From Neolewinella agarilytica (lineage in GTDB: Bacteria; Bacteroidota; Bacteroidia; Chitinophagales; Saprospiraceae), in contig NZ_FOFB01000014.1 of NCBI RefSeq assembly GCF_900110645.1, positions 62,001 to 126,000 on the forward strand: a DNA stretch of 64,000 nt, read 5' to 3'. A program made the translations under genes and the position numbers. Under the pieces are notes generated by a model. The model saw nothing but the letters and a program-made list of their open reading frames with translations. It searched no databases and was not told the origin of the DNA. Every line of letters starts with the position of its first letter. The first letter of the stretch is position 1. Of this stretch, positions 25,720 through 34,528 are shown piece by piece.

Positions 25720-27515
25720 AAATTTATGCGGAAGCTGGCAGTAACGCTAAGGTTTACAGCTTCAACCGACTGGCTGGCGTCATTCTGTAAATTCATCGTG
25801 GCGTCGAAACTGCCTTCGAATACATCACCATCGGCAGAAACGGAAGACCCAATAAGGTTCAGCATCTGGTCGGGGTCAACGTAGACCCGCCCTTCACCGT
25901 AATCCTGGCCTGGCTCAAGTCGGTAAACCGCCCCCATGGCATCGGCCGCAGCGAAGGCGCCCGTAGCGGGATCGCTGAAGTTCAGAAAAAGGCTGTACTC
26001 CTCTCCATTTAGCGTGCCGGCGGCTCGGACTAACCAATTGAAGTTACCGTTCTCCGGCCAGTAAATGGGGGCTAGTTCGGTGATGGGAATATCCGTCCCG
26101 TCGATGGTGAGGGTAAAGAATTCATCAGCGTCAAGCTCACCACAAACCACCAGCTGCTGGGGGGCAAAATCATCGGCGGGACGACGGTAAACGGGGGATG
26201 CCGCGCGGTAGTCACGGGTAAAGGCTTGTACCAATACTTCATCATCATCACAGTTGATGAGGGAGACGATGGTGGAACCATCACTTTGAGCGGCGAAATA
26301 TTTTCCACCATTACCGCCATATCCATTGGCCCAGATTTCGGCCAACTCCAGGTCGGGCGTGCCTGCACTGCCACAGCTGGTCAGGCTACCAGCAAAAGCG
26401 CTATTGGACAAGTCAATCACGATGTCGCCGAGCTCTCTTGATGTGCTGACTGGAACGGGGTCAAAAGGAACCACAATTACTTCTCCGGTACAAGAGTCCT
26501 TAACCTGGAACTCCAGAGCAGCATCGGCAGCGACCCAGGCGCAGAACTCACCATTACAGTCGATCCGGGCGGTATAGCAGGTTAGTCCACCTACTAGGTT
26601 CACCGCGAAGGGCGAGTGAGTTAGCGGGAAGCCTCCAGCATCCACAAAACGGCCACAAATTCTCGCTGCAGGGCGGGGTACGTCACAGTTGTAAGTGCCA
26701 CCAACGTTGATGAAGACAATGTAGCAGTCGGGGCCAAGAGTAGCAAAGCCATCCGGAAGCCAGAACCCATCGGGGTCAAGAACCCAGAATGGAATATCAT
26801 CAGGACCTAGCGGAACGGTAGCGGACTTGAGTGGGAAGCGGACTTCGGCGGGGGTGGATTCATCAAGGGTTAGCGGATCTCCGTCGGGAGACTCCAGCGC
26901 AACATCCATCATACCAAAGCTCTCCAGATTTGCCAGTTCACCATTTTCTAATTGTGCGAGGACGTTTCCGGGGCTATTGAGCATTTCATCAGCATCTTCC
27001 GGGGCATCGTGGTTAACGTATACTTCAACGGGCCCTTCATAGGGGGATCCATCGGCAGTAGTAGCGATGGTGTTTGGGGCCAGCATAACGGAGAATCCAT
27101 CGGCTATCTGAATAATTCCACCGGTAGTAAGGTCGATCTCACCAGCCTTTACCTTAGGCTCGAGAACAAACGTTTCCACCAGTTCACCGTCTCCGGCGGG
27201 CATCAGGAGCCGGCGCTCCGGCCAGTGGCCGGGGCTGGTAACGGTTACCAGTGTGCCATCAGAGCTCAGCTGGCCTGCGTCAATAGTATAGGAACCGTCA
27301 GGGTTGAGGCGGCCCGCTGCGCCAAGACCAGTGATGTCTACGTCGGAAAGCATTTCGCCGGATTGCGTGATTACAACCGTCGTGACCGTCGCCGTGATAA
27401 CCGTGGGCGGAGGGATATCGCCCGTCTCGGTCGTGATGATCTCTCCTTCTTCCCGACAGCCACTAATGACGAAAAACAAAGCCAGAAGAACAAACAGGTA
27501 ATTCGAGGAACGCAT
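25716..27515 (-). CDS. Large surface or periplasmic lipoprotein upstream of the sigma gene
   Basis: The 599-residue protein has a lipobox FFVISGC (Cys20). An N-terminal beta sandwich resembling carboxypeptidase-regulatory domains follows (about 40-110), then a region with GGIIQIADGFSVMLAPNTI reminiscent of FAM171-type extracellular domains, and further Cys-containing beta-rich modules. It is acidic and contains no enzyme motif that I recognise. Its stop codon overlaps the sigma start (ATGA), so it is the first gene of the three-gene operon. It could be the stress or ligand sensor for the sigma factor (speculative). The 265-base gap upstream (27516-27780) shows no clear promoter. Confidence 0.65.
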   Translation of the reverse strand: MRSSNYLFVLLALFFVISGCREEGEIITTETGDIPPPTVITATVTTVVITQSGEMLSDVDITGLGAAGRLNPDGSYTIDAGQLSSDGTLVTVTSPGHWPERRLLMPAGDGELVETFVLEPKVKAGEIDLTTGGIIQIADGFSVMLAPNTIATTADGSPYEGPVEVYVNHDAPEDADEMLNSPGNVLAQLENGELANLESFGMMDVALESPDGDPLTLDESTPAEVRFPLKSATVPLGPDDIPFWVLDPDGFWLPDGFATLGPDCYIVFINVGGTYNCDVPRPAARICGRFVDAGGFPLTHSPFAVNLVGGLTCYTARIDCNGEFCAWVAADAALEFQVKDSCTGEVIVVPFDPVPVSTSRELGDIVIDLSNSAFAGSLTSCGSAGTPDLELAEIWANGYGGNGGKYFAAQSDGSTIVSLINCDDDEVLVQAFTRDYRAASPVYRRPADDFAPQQLVVCGELDADEFFTLTIDGTDIPITELAPIYWPENGNFNWLVRAAGTLNGEEYSLFLNFSDPATGAFAAADAMGAVYRLEPGQDYGEGRVYVDPDQMLNLIGSSVSADGDVFEGSFDATMNLQNDASQSVEAVNLSVTASFRINL

Positions 27516-27780
27516 ATTTTAGGGGTTTACTTATGGAATAGACCGGAACGAAGGACAAAACGTTAGAGTAAAATAGGTTTTTTTTGAAAATCGTTCTCTG
27601 GCAAGACGCTTTCCCTAAAGGCAGATCCAACATTTATCGGGCTTTCCCGTCATATTTCAGAGATGCGTTGCCAAACGTTGTTTTTCATCGATCTTGCTTA
27701 ATCCCCTCTGTTGCTGAAGGCAATGCTTCTTCAGTGATCAGGGCTTCAAAGCTCTGTGCAGTATCAGATCTGGCTTATGC

Positions 27781-29100
27781 TCAGGGCCGCTCCCATCCCG
27801 CCCGATACACCCGCGCCAAAAGTGCCGTCGCCTCCTCATCACCTGCAATGACTTTTCGTTCCGGATCATAAGAAAGTGGCCGCTCCAGCGAACACGCCAG
27901 ATTCGCCAAAATACAGGATGCCGTAGAAATATGCCCTTCCTGTAAGCTGGCTACCGGACTAGTCCCTTGCTCAATGGCTTCCAGCCAGTTGCGGAGGTGG
28001 GCTCGCGTGGCGGGGGCTACGTGGAGCTCGATGCCTTCCTCCGTCACATCCTCCGGGAATTGTTCCCGTTCATAGCTGACGTCTACCCGAACGGGAGCTC
28101 CCTTCAGCGGTCGCCATTCATACTTTTTGGTGTCAGCAATAAGGACTCCTTTTTCACCATAGAGCGTAAAGGACCATGGCCATTCTTTGTCTGGCGCACG
28201 GCCCCAGCTGCGGTGCGTCCAGTGGCAATTGAGTTTCCGTTCGGGATACTCGAAAACGGCCGTTTGGGTGTCAGTGGTGGTTGCGTCAGCCTCGGTTTGC
28301 ACGTATACGCCCCCCTGGCTGCTTACCCGGGCTGGCCAGCCCAGGCCAAGGAGCCAGCGGACGGCATCATAATAATGGACGCACATATCCCCAACGATGC
28401 CATTACCGTATTCCTCAAAGGCTCGCCAGCGGCGGTGCGGGCGGCCTTTGTAGGGCAGGAGAGGGGCCGGCCCACTCCAGCGGTCGTAGTCGAAGCCTTC
28501 CGGCACGCTGGTCGGTTGACGCACCGCCTTATCCCGCATCGGGTAATAACAACTCATCTCAACGTGGTGTACCTCCCCCAGCAGGCCACGGTCAATGTAT
28601 CGCTCCTTCATATCAATCAGGTGGGGAGTACTCCTGCGTTGCAGCGCTACCTGAATGACCTGGTCGGGGTGCTGGCGCGCAGCGGCAAGTATGGCTTCCC
28701 CTTCCCGAATATCCCGACTCACGGGTTTCTGTAAGTACAGGTGGCAGCCTGCCTTGAGGCAGTCGATGGCGTGTAGCGCATGCCAGTGGTCGGGGCTTTC
28801 AATCAGCACCAAACCTGGCTGTTCCCGGGCCAGTAATTCTTCGTGTTTTTGGTAGAGGCGGGGCCTCTGTTTGGGGTGTCTGCTTTGCAACATAGCCAGG
28901 GCAAGATCGAGTTGTTGCTGGTCGGGATCACAGAGGCCCACGACCTCCACATCAGCGACCTGAAGCAGGCGCAGCAGGTCCATCTTTCCGTACCAGCCTG
29001 CACCGATGAGGGCTACCTTTTTTTGGCGCGGACGCAGGTGCAAAGGAAGTCCAGGGAAAAGCAGTGCTTGGGCGGTGGCGAGAAATTGTCGGCGTTGCAT
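27781..29100 (-). CDS. Gfo/Idh/MocA family oxidoreductase, exported
   Basis: The 439-residue protein starts with a twin-Arg-like leader (MQRRQFLATAQALLFPG). It then has an NAD(P)-binding Rossmann fold (KVALIGAGWYGK), the family motif QKPVSRD (usual EKP, here QKP) and a C-terminal substrate domain with GDMCVHYYDAVRWLLG. Exported members in Bacteroidota usually act on sugars or inositol-like compounds, with the cofactor carried through the Tat system. The true substrate cannot be told. The leader carries a perfect copy of the dispersed repeat. It stands alone between unlike genes. Confidence 0.82.
   Translation of the reverse strand: MQRRQFLATAQALLFPGLPLHLRPRQKKVALIGAGWYGKMDLLRLLQVADVEVVGLCDPDQQQLDLALAMLQSRHPKQRPRLYQKHEELLAREQPGLVLIESPDHWHALHAIDCLKAGCHLYLQKPVSRDIREGEAILAAARQHPDQVIQVALQRRSTPHLIDMKERYIDRGLLGEVHHVEMSCYYPMRDKAVRQPTSVPEGFDYDRWSGPAPLLPYKGRPHRRWRAFEEYGNGIVGDMCVHYYDAVRWLLGLGWPARVSSQGGVYVQTEADATTTDTQTAVFEYPERKLNCHWTHRSWGRAPDKEWPWSFTLYGEKGVLIADTKKYEWRPLKGAPVRVDVSYEREQFPEDVTEEGIELHVAPATRAHLRNWLEAIEQGTSPVASLQEGHISTASCILANLACSLERPLSYDPERKVIAGDEEATALLARVYRAGWERP
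29025..29046 (+). repeat. Dispersed 20-mer copy, perfect, inside an export signal
   Basis: GGCGCGGACGCAGGTGCAAA matches the consensus exactly. In the minus-strand gene it encodes about residues 19-26 (HLRPRQK), just after the hydrophobic core of the leader. Confidence 0.82.
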
Positions 29101-29193
29101 GATCGTAAGTTAAGGCTTGCAGCCGAACGACGGAAGCGTAGACGGTCAGAGGGCCACGTCGCTTTGCTCCTGGTCTGCTATTTTATGAATAGC

Positions 29194-29577
29194 TTATTCC
29201 TTCTGCTCGGCACGCCCATTCCGGTTTTTATACCTGGGGCCGGTAATCCTTTCTTTCGTGGGAGGAGGGACTTCTACGGCACCAACAGCAGGCTTCCGGT
29301 TCTTATAGGCCGGGCCGGATACAATGGCCTTAGTCGCCCTTACCCGGCGCCCTACTCCGGCTGCGCGGTTCAGCTTCAGGTTTCTGCCCGCGGCCCGATG
29401 GCTTTTGTAAGCCGGCCCACGGAGTTGTTGCCTGTTGGCAGGTTTGATTTTCTTGATGGGGTCAGGAGGTGTTACCGGATAATTCGTCAGGCTATGGTTC
29501 ATTGCCGGCAACGCATTACACAGTAAAGGGGAAAGGAGAAGGGTTAACAGGAGGCCTGTTTTATTTCTTATGGACAT
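29194..29577 (-). CDS. Small basic secreted protein with three GPAYKN-type repeats
   Basis: The 127-residue protein has a signal peptide (LLLTLLLSPLLCNALPA). The rest is Lys, Arg and Pro rich. Three similar words recur at about 24-47-residue spacing: LRGPAYKSHR, VSGPAYKNRK and ITGPRYKNRN. I do not recognise a family. The high charge and the repeats suggest binding to a polyanion or to the cell wall or surface (speculation). It is divergent from the formylglycine-enzyme-like gene, and the gap 29578-29839 holds a possible TAAATTTG element at 29591-29598. Confidence 0.6.
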   Translation of the reverse strand: MSIRNKTGLLLTLLLSPLLCNALPAMNHSLTNYPVTPPDPIKKIKPANRQQLRGPAYKSHRAAGRNLKLNRAAGVGRRVRATKAIVSGPAYKNRKPAVGAVEVPPPTKERITGPRYKNRNGRAEQKE

Positions 29578-29839
29578 TGTGTGGTGAAATTAAATTTGGT
29601 TAAATGGCTCAAATGTGAAAATAGCTACTATTTTTCAGAAAGGAAAGTGTTTTGGCTTATTAAGCTTGGGCAGTAGTGTCCGGGGGCGATTGGACCTTCC
29701 CGTCGGCGCTGTTCCTCTAAGCTTCTCCCGTACCTGCACATTTGGCAGACTCTGTGACCACGACCCCGCCCTGAAAACTTTTTTCTTGCTGATGAACCCT
29801 TGCTCTTTGACGGTGTACCCCCACCCAAACACGCTTTTC

Positions 29840-31891
29840 ATGCGCCTATTCTTCTGCCTTTTCGTCGTTTTGACCGGCTCATATTCTGCGGAAGCCGGAA
29901 CCGACATTGCCAATGGGCACCTCCTTTCTCCAGCCCCCTTTGTCGACCTTCTGCACGCCCGCCACGACGGCGACTTCTACGATCGTCAGGCCCGCGAATG
30001 GGAAGCCCTCGCCTATGGCGACTGTGCCACCGATGAAACCTGGTTCCACTACTACAAAACGGCCCACTACAGCAACCGCTTTGGTTCCGGTTACTATGAC
30101 CTCGCCGCCATCTTTACTGCTGCCGAAAAAGCCTGCGACCCCGAAGGCTTCGAGATGCTGTACATGACGCACACGAATTTTCGGGATGGCGAAATTCGCT
30201 GGGATAAACTACTGGCCGCCCACGAAAAATCTCCCGACCGCCACGAGGCTTACCTCGCTCTGGCGACCTACTATGAAGTCAACGGTCTGCTAACAGAACG
30301 GGAAGCCATTCTCGAAAAACTACACCAGGCAGACCCCATCCCCGCCGGCGTCATGGAATATGGCTACAACCAACTGATGTCCGTTGCGCCCAACGGAATT
30401 CTGATTACCCACGGTGATACGGATACCTACCCCGGCTGGCTGTTACAATCTGCTTACGGCGTGCGGCCGGATGTTCAGATCATCTGCCTGCCTTTGTTGC
30501 TTGGGTTCAACGACTATCGCCGGGAGCTTATGGGCAAAGAGCTGACCTGGGAGGATCAGGATGAATTATTGATTCAGGTCATCAATGACTTCGCTGACCG
30601 CCCGGAGCCCCTCCACATCGCCGCCACGGCCAGCTACCTCAAAGAGCTCCGGCAAAAGGATCTCTACCTTACCGGCCTCGCTTTCCGCTACAGTAATACG
30701 CCGGTGGATAATATCGGCCTCCTCGCTCAAAATTACCGCTCCAACTGGCGCCTTGAACAACTGCGCCAGCCTCTTGCTGACGGCCCCGTTCAGGCCGTCG
30801 CGGACCAGCTTAACCAGAACTATATCCCCGCACTGCTGGAACTGTACACACTGCAGCAAAAGGATCTGGCAAACCACCTTGAAGGGCTACTTCCACTGCT
30901 GGAAACAATCGCGGAACGTGTGGGCAAAACCGGAGAACTGGCCCAATATCTCCGGGCCGACGACCCTCCTCAGCTGGCCAGTAAAGAGCACGGTTTGCGA
31001 GCAAAAAATATCCACAAGGGTGCTGTTTACGTACCTGGCGGAATACTATTCCAAGGTGCTTCGAAAGAGAAAGAACAAGTATCCATCAATGGCTTCTGGA
31101 TGCAGACCACTGAGGTGAGCAACGGCTCCTATCAGCTTTTTCTGGAAGACTTGCTACGGCAGCGTAAGTTTGCTATGCTTGATTCTGCCGCCGTCGCTAA
31201 GTTCAAACCGGAAGATATTAAGACCTTCTTTCCTGAAAAAATTGATCTGAGCAAAGCGGGTATTCATCTTACGGGTAGTGATCCTGCTTTTCAGGAGTAT
31301 CCCGTGGTTAACGTCAGCCGCCGTGCGGTGGAGCTCTACGCAATCTGGCTAGCCCAGGTCTATAACCAGGACCCGAAACGCATTGATGGCAAAAACGTAC
31401 GATTTCGCCTGCCTACGGCGGAGGAATTCGAGTATGCCGGCCGGGGCGGAAAATTACACGCGCCTTACCCCTGGGGTGGGCCCTATACCCGCAATTCCAA
31501 AGGGTGTTACCTGGCGAACTTCAATACGCTCTTGCCAGAACATTTAACGAGTAATAAATATGTGGATATTAACGGCCAGGTTATGGAATCCTCAGAATCT
31601 CAAGAAGCCCGTAAAGCCAGACTTGATGCACGGTTAGCTGAGGAAAAGCCCTGTGGAGATGGAACGGAAGACGGTGGCCTGCTCACCGTTCATGTTGACG
31701 CCTATTTTCCGAATGATTTTGGCCTCTATAACATGAGTGGAAATGCCGGAGAAATGATTGCTGATGAAGGGAAAACAATGGGCGGCAGTTGGCTGCACAA
31801 AGATTATTATATGCAACTTTCGATCATTAAAGAGCAAACTATGCCTCATCCCTCCACCGGCTTCCGCCTCGTGATGGAGTATGTTGATTGA
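29840..31891 (+). CDS. Secreted protein with C-terminal formylglycine-generating-enzyme-like domain
   Basis: The 683-residue protein has a Sec signal peptide (MRLFFCLFVVLTGSYSAEA); I start at ATG 29840 because the frame upstream to 29615 has no leader-like sequence. An alpha-helical, TPR-like region runs from about 40 to 390. The FGE-sulfatase fold (about 420-683) shows VPGGILFQG, WMQTTEVSNGSYQLF, FRLPTAEEFEYAGRGG, SGNAGEMI and STGFRLVMEY. Members either oxidise a Cys to formylglycine or are non-catalytic; no sulfatase gene is nearby. Its stop codon is 45 bases before the likely sigma start. Confidence 0.8.
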   Translation: MRLFFCLFVVLTGSYSAEAGTDIANGHLLSPAPFVDLLHARHDGDFYDRQAREWEALAYGDCATDETWFHYYKTAHYSNRFGSGYYDLAAIFTAAEKACDPEGFEMLYMTHTNFRDGEIRWDKLLAAHEKSPDRHEAYLALATYYEVNGLLTEREAILEKLHQADPIPAGVMEYGYNQLMSVAPNGILITHGDTDTYPGWLLQSAYGVRPDVQIICLPLLLGFNDYRRELMGKELTWEDQDELLIQVINDFADRPEPLHIAATASYLKELRQKDLYLTGLAFRYSNTPVDNIGLLAQNYRSNWRLEQLRQPLADGPVQAVADQLNQNYIPALLELYTLQQKDLANHLEGLLPLLETIAERVGKTGELAQYLRADDPPQLASKEHGLRAKNIHKGAVYVPGGILFQGASKEKEQVSINGFWMQTTEVSNGSYQLFLEDLLRQRKFAMLDSAAVAKFKPEDIKTFFPEKIDLSKAGIHLTGSDPAFQEYPVVNVSRRAVELYAIWLAQVYNQDPKRIDGKNVRFRLPTAEEFEYAGRGGKLHAPYPWGGPYTRNSKGCYLANFNTLLPEHLTSNKYVDINGQVMESSESQEARKARLDARLAEEKPCGDGTEDGGLLTVHVDAYFPNDFGLYNMSGNAGEMIADEGKTMGGSWLHKDYYMQLSIIKEQTMPHPSTGFRLVMEYVD

Positions 31892-31936
31892 CCGTTAGTA
31901 CTATCATATTCTCACTACTACCAAACTACCACTACT

Positions 31937-32482
31937 ATAAAAACAGACCGCCAACTCCTCCTCCGCGCCGCCAACGGCGACCAAAGTGCCTTCAGGGCGC
32001 TCTACCTGCGGTATGGGAAACGGCTGTATGGCTACTTCCTTCTCCGGGTGGGGGGAGACCGGGAGCAAGCCGAAGACCTGAAGCAGCAGGTCTTCCTGCG
32101 CTTGCTGGAGAGCCGTGCTTTCCGGGAGGCGGAAACTGGGCCGGAGGATATCTCTTCACTCCTTTTCACTATTGCGGCCAACCTGCTGAAGAATGTGTAC
32201 CGGAGCCAGGAGCGGCAGCAACGGCGGGAGGCGGCCTATCGGGATATTCGCCGGGCTAATGACAGCACCGAAGAACCCAGGATTGAGAGCCGGCGCGTAG
32301 CGCTGGCCATTGAGCGGCTGCCGGAACATCAGCGGCTGTGCGTAGAGCTGCGCTTCCGTAAGGGGCTCTCCACGGAAGAGGTTGCAGAAGCCCTCAATTG
32401 TGCGCCCGGAACGGTGAAAAGCCGACTGCACTACGGGCTCAAGAAGCTCGCCGAAATTTTAAACGCCACAACGATTAACTGA
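31937..32482 (+). CDS. ECF-family sigma factor with apparent ATA start
   Basis: Read from ATA 31937, the frame encodes a normal ECF N-terminus (MKTDRQLLLRAANGDQSAF), region 2 (EQAEDLKQQVFLRLLE) and region 4 (LPEHQRLCVELRF, then KGLSTEEVAEALNCAPGTVK). No ATG, GTG or TTG occurs in this frame between the preceding in-frame stop (31889-31891) and GTG 32048, and starting at GTG would delete half of region 2. A TTG at 31888 overlaps the upstream stop but is in another frame; a one-base loss in the A5 run at 31939-31943 would join it. The stop overlaps the next gene's ATG by one base. Confidence 0.78.
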   Translation: MKTDRQLLLRAANGDQSAFRALYLRYGKRLYGYFLLRVGGDREQAEDLKQQVFLRLLESRAFREAETGPEDISSLLFTIAANLLKNVYRSQERQQRREAAYRDIRRANDSTEEPRIESRRVALAIERLPEHQRLCVELRFRKGLSTEEVAEALNCAPGTVKSRLHYGLKKLAEILNATTIN

Positions 32483-33069
32483 TGGAGTATCTGGACTATT
32501 TAGCGGATTATACTTACGACGAGCTGCCACAGTCCGTCCGCTCCTCCATCAGTCGGGAGGCCTACGCCGAGCGCCGGCAGATGGTGCTGGCCGTGCAGGA
32601 ACCCGAAGAGACGGCGCTTCCCCCTGCACTAGCCGCGGCTTTTACGGCGCATACGCAGGTGCAAGGGCAGGCTGCAGGGAGCAATGTCCGCTGGCTGCCC
32701 TGGCTGGCGGCTGCGGGCTGGCTGCTCTTTCTGGGGGCAAGTGGCTTGCTCTTGCTCCGCGAGCCCGAAACATTGCTCGTTGAAAAAACCACCACTGCAC
32801 CTGCGGCAGCGGCCCCTGCTGAGCTTGCCGAAGTACCAGAAATCATTTATTCCACCGACACGCTTTATCAGACCGTCATTCGCTATCGCGACCGGATAGA
32901 AACCGTGATTGTTCACGATACGGTTTATCAGGAGCTCGCCGTTGACCGCTTAGTCTATCTGACGGATACTCTTTATCTCCCTGCTGCCGATCCTGCACTA
33001 CCGGTTAGTGGAAGCAGTAGTTTAGCGGGTAAGAAGAAGGTATTGAGCTTCTTATTTGCCACGGAATAA
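32482..33069 (+). CDS. Single-pass membrane protein coupled to the sigma factor, putative anti-sigma
   Basis: The 195-residue protein has a cytoplasmic-looking N-terminus (DYTYDELPQSVRSSISREAY), a Pro/Ala linker and one transmembrane helix at about 70-92. A periplasmic tail with similar words follows (STDTLYQTVI, HDTVYQEL, LTDTLYLP). The position immediately after a sigma gene, with overlapping TGATG, suggests an anti-sigma role, but no ZAS or FecR domain is visible. The linker contains a copy of the dispersed repeat (residues about 55-62), and a weaker core match lies at 32793-32813 in the Ala-rich stretch after the helix. Confidence 0.6.
   Translation: MEYLDYLADYTYDELPQSVRSSISREAYAERRQMVLAVQEPEETALPPALAAAFTAHTQVQGQAAGSNVRWLPWLAAAGWLLFLGASGLLLLREPETLLVEKTTTAPAAAAPAELAEVPEIIYSTDTLYQTVIRYRDRIETVIVHDTVYQELAVDRLVYLTDTLYLPAADPALPVSGSSSLAGKKKVLSFLFATE
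32646..32667 (+). repeat. Dispersed 20-mer copy in the sigma-partner linker
   Basis: GGCGCATACGCAGGTGCAAG keeps the exact core CGCAGGTGCA and encodes AHTQVQG. Confidence 0.72.
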
Positions 33070-33294
33070 AAAAATCAGGGCTCACTAAAACCGATGGCCG
33101 GATAGTTTTCGTAGGTACTGTAAGTGAAGCGGATCCCCGGGGCTTCGGGCGGGTTGTTCCAGCAATTCTCCGGAAGACTTTTGTTGAAAATACGAACATG
33201 AGTATTTCCCGATCCGTTACACCAATGCGCGCATATACCGGAAGGGGATTAATCTTTCCTTCGATTCGACTTTAAACCAAACCAAACCAAAATC

Positions 33295-34311
33295 ATGACT
33301 AAATTTTTTGCTTCGAGCAAGCTGCTGATGCTGCTGCTCGCCCTCACCGCTGTGTCTTTTACTTCCTGTGACGATGATGATGACGAGATTCTCGGCATTG
33401 ATCTCGGAGACGATGGCGTCCTCGTTCTTTCCTCCAACACCAGCGGGCTGGTAGGAGTGGTAGACGTGGAAGACAGCCCCCTTGAAATTGAAACTTTTAC
33501 CGCTGCAGGTATGGATTCTGACGGCATTTTTTACCGCGACAGCGATGACATTGTGTATCAGGTAAACCGTAGTAACAACACCCTGGTGAGTTATGAAGAT
33601 GTGCTCGACGATATGGACGAAGACGATGGAGTTCAGGTGGAGAGCGAAAGTTCTTCAGACTTCACTAACGGTCGCGGGCTGGCAGTAGTAGGGCGTCAAT
33701 ACGTGGTTGCTCAGGATGCCAGCGACGCAAACAACAATACCAACGGCTTTGTGATCTACGAAGATACCAATGACGACGGCCTTAACCGCCTGCGTACCTT
33801 CACGACGAGCATTAACACCTGGGGGCTTCAATACATCGGCGATGATATGTATGCCGTAGTTGATAACTCAGACAGCATTGCCATCTTCAATGATTTCTTC
33901 GGTAATGCCGACAATGCCATGATAGAACCTGATAGCTACATCCGCATTGACGGGCTGGTGCGTACGCACGGCATTCAGTACGATGAAGACGAAGACATTA
34001 TGATCCTGACGGACGTAGGTGATGCAGACAGCGACAGTGACGGTGCCCTGTTCATCATCAAGAACTTCAGCTCCTTCAACGGTACAACCGCTACTGCTGC
34101 GGACTACACGAAGATCAGTGGCAACAACACCCTGCTGGGTAACCCGGTAGACGTGGATTATGACGAAGACACCGACCGCATCTACGTAGCGGAGCGTAAG
34201 CGCGACGGTGGTCTGCTACTGGTGTTTTCAGCAAACGACACCGGTGATGTTGCTCCAACGAGCTCACTTGAGTTTGCCGGTATCTCGGCTCTATGGCTAA
34301 ACCGTGACTAA
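33295..34311 (+). CDS. Acidic lipoprotein, probable beta-propeller-like fold
   Basis: The 338-residue protein has a lipobox SFTSC (near residue 25), then a run of Asp (DDDDDE). Repeated sheet-like units such as GLVGVVDVEDSP, NGRGLAVVGRQYVVAQD and GLQYIGDDMYAVVDNSD suggest a propeller. It is strongly acidic and probably binds Ca2+ (inference). No family was recognised with certainty. It is followed by a good intrinsic terminator, so it looks monocistronic. The upstream gap 33070-33294 shows only a short AAACC pentamer repeat just before the ATG. Confidence 0.6.
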   Translation: MTKFFASSKLLMLLLALTAVSFTSCDDDDDEILGIDLGDDGVLVLSSNTSGLVGVVDVEDSPLEIETFTAAGMDSDGIFYRDSDDIVYQVNRSNNTLVSYEDVLDDMDEDDGVQVESESSSDFTNGRGLAVVGRQYVVAQDASDANNNTNGFVIYEDTNDDGLNRLRTFTTSINTWGLQYIGDDMYAVVDNSDSIAIFNDFFGNADNAMIEPDSYIRIDGLVRTHGIQYDEDEDIMILTDVGDADSDSDGALFIIKNFSSFNGTTATAADYTKISGNNTLLGNPVDVDYDEDTDRIYVAERKRDGGLLLVFSANDTGDVAPTSSLEFAGISALWLNRD

Positions 34312-34350
34312 GAGAAAGTAATTCGAAAACAAATATTTTGAACAACTCAC

Positions 34351-34389
34351 AGCTCCTCTCCGCAATTAGCCGGAGAGGGGCTTTTTGTT
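34351..34389 (+). terminator. Intrinsic terminator after the acidic lipoprotein gene
   Basis: AGCTCCTCTCCG pairs with CGGAGAGGGGCT (one mismatch) around a short loop, followed by TTTTTGTTTT. Confidence 0.85.
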
Positions 34390-34404
34390 TTCTGACCTGA
34401 AGCT

Positions 34405-34436
34405 AAAAAAAGCCCCTCCGCCAAAGCGAAGGGGCC
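34405..34436 (-). terminator. Intrinsic terminator, minus strand
   Basis: On the minus strand GCCCCTTCG pairs with CGGAGGGGC (one mismatch) and is followed by seven T. It lies downstream of the acyl-CoA dehydrogenase gene. With the preceding element it separates convergent transcripts. Confidence 0.8.
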
Positions 34437-34528
34437 AAAACATTCAATCTGGTTAGAACTTCCGGCCGTGCAATTGTTGGTTTGGTGGTAAGCCAGGTGG
34501 CCGGAGCTTTTTTAGATAGACGACATTC

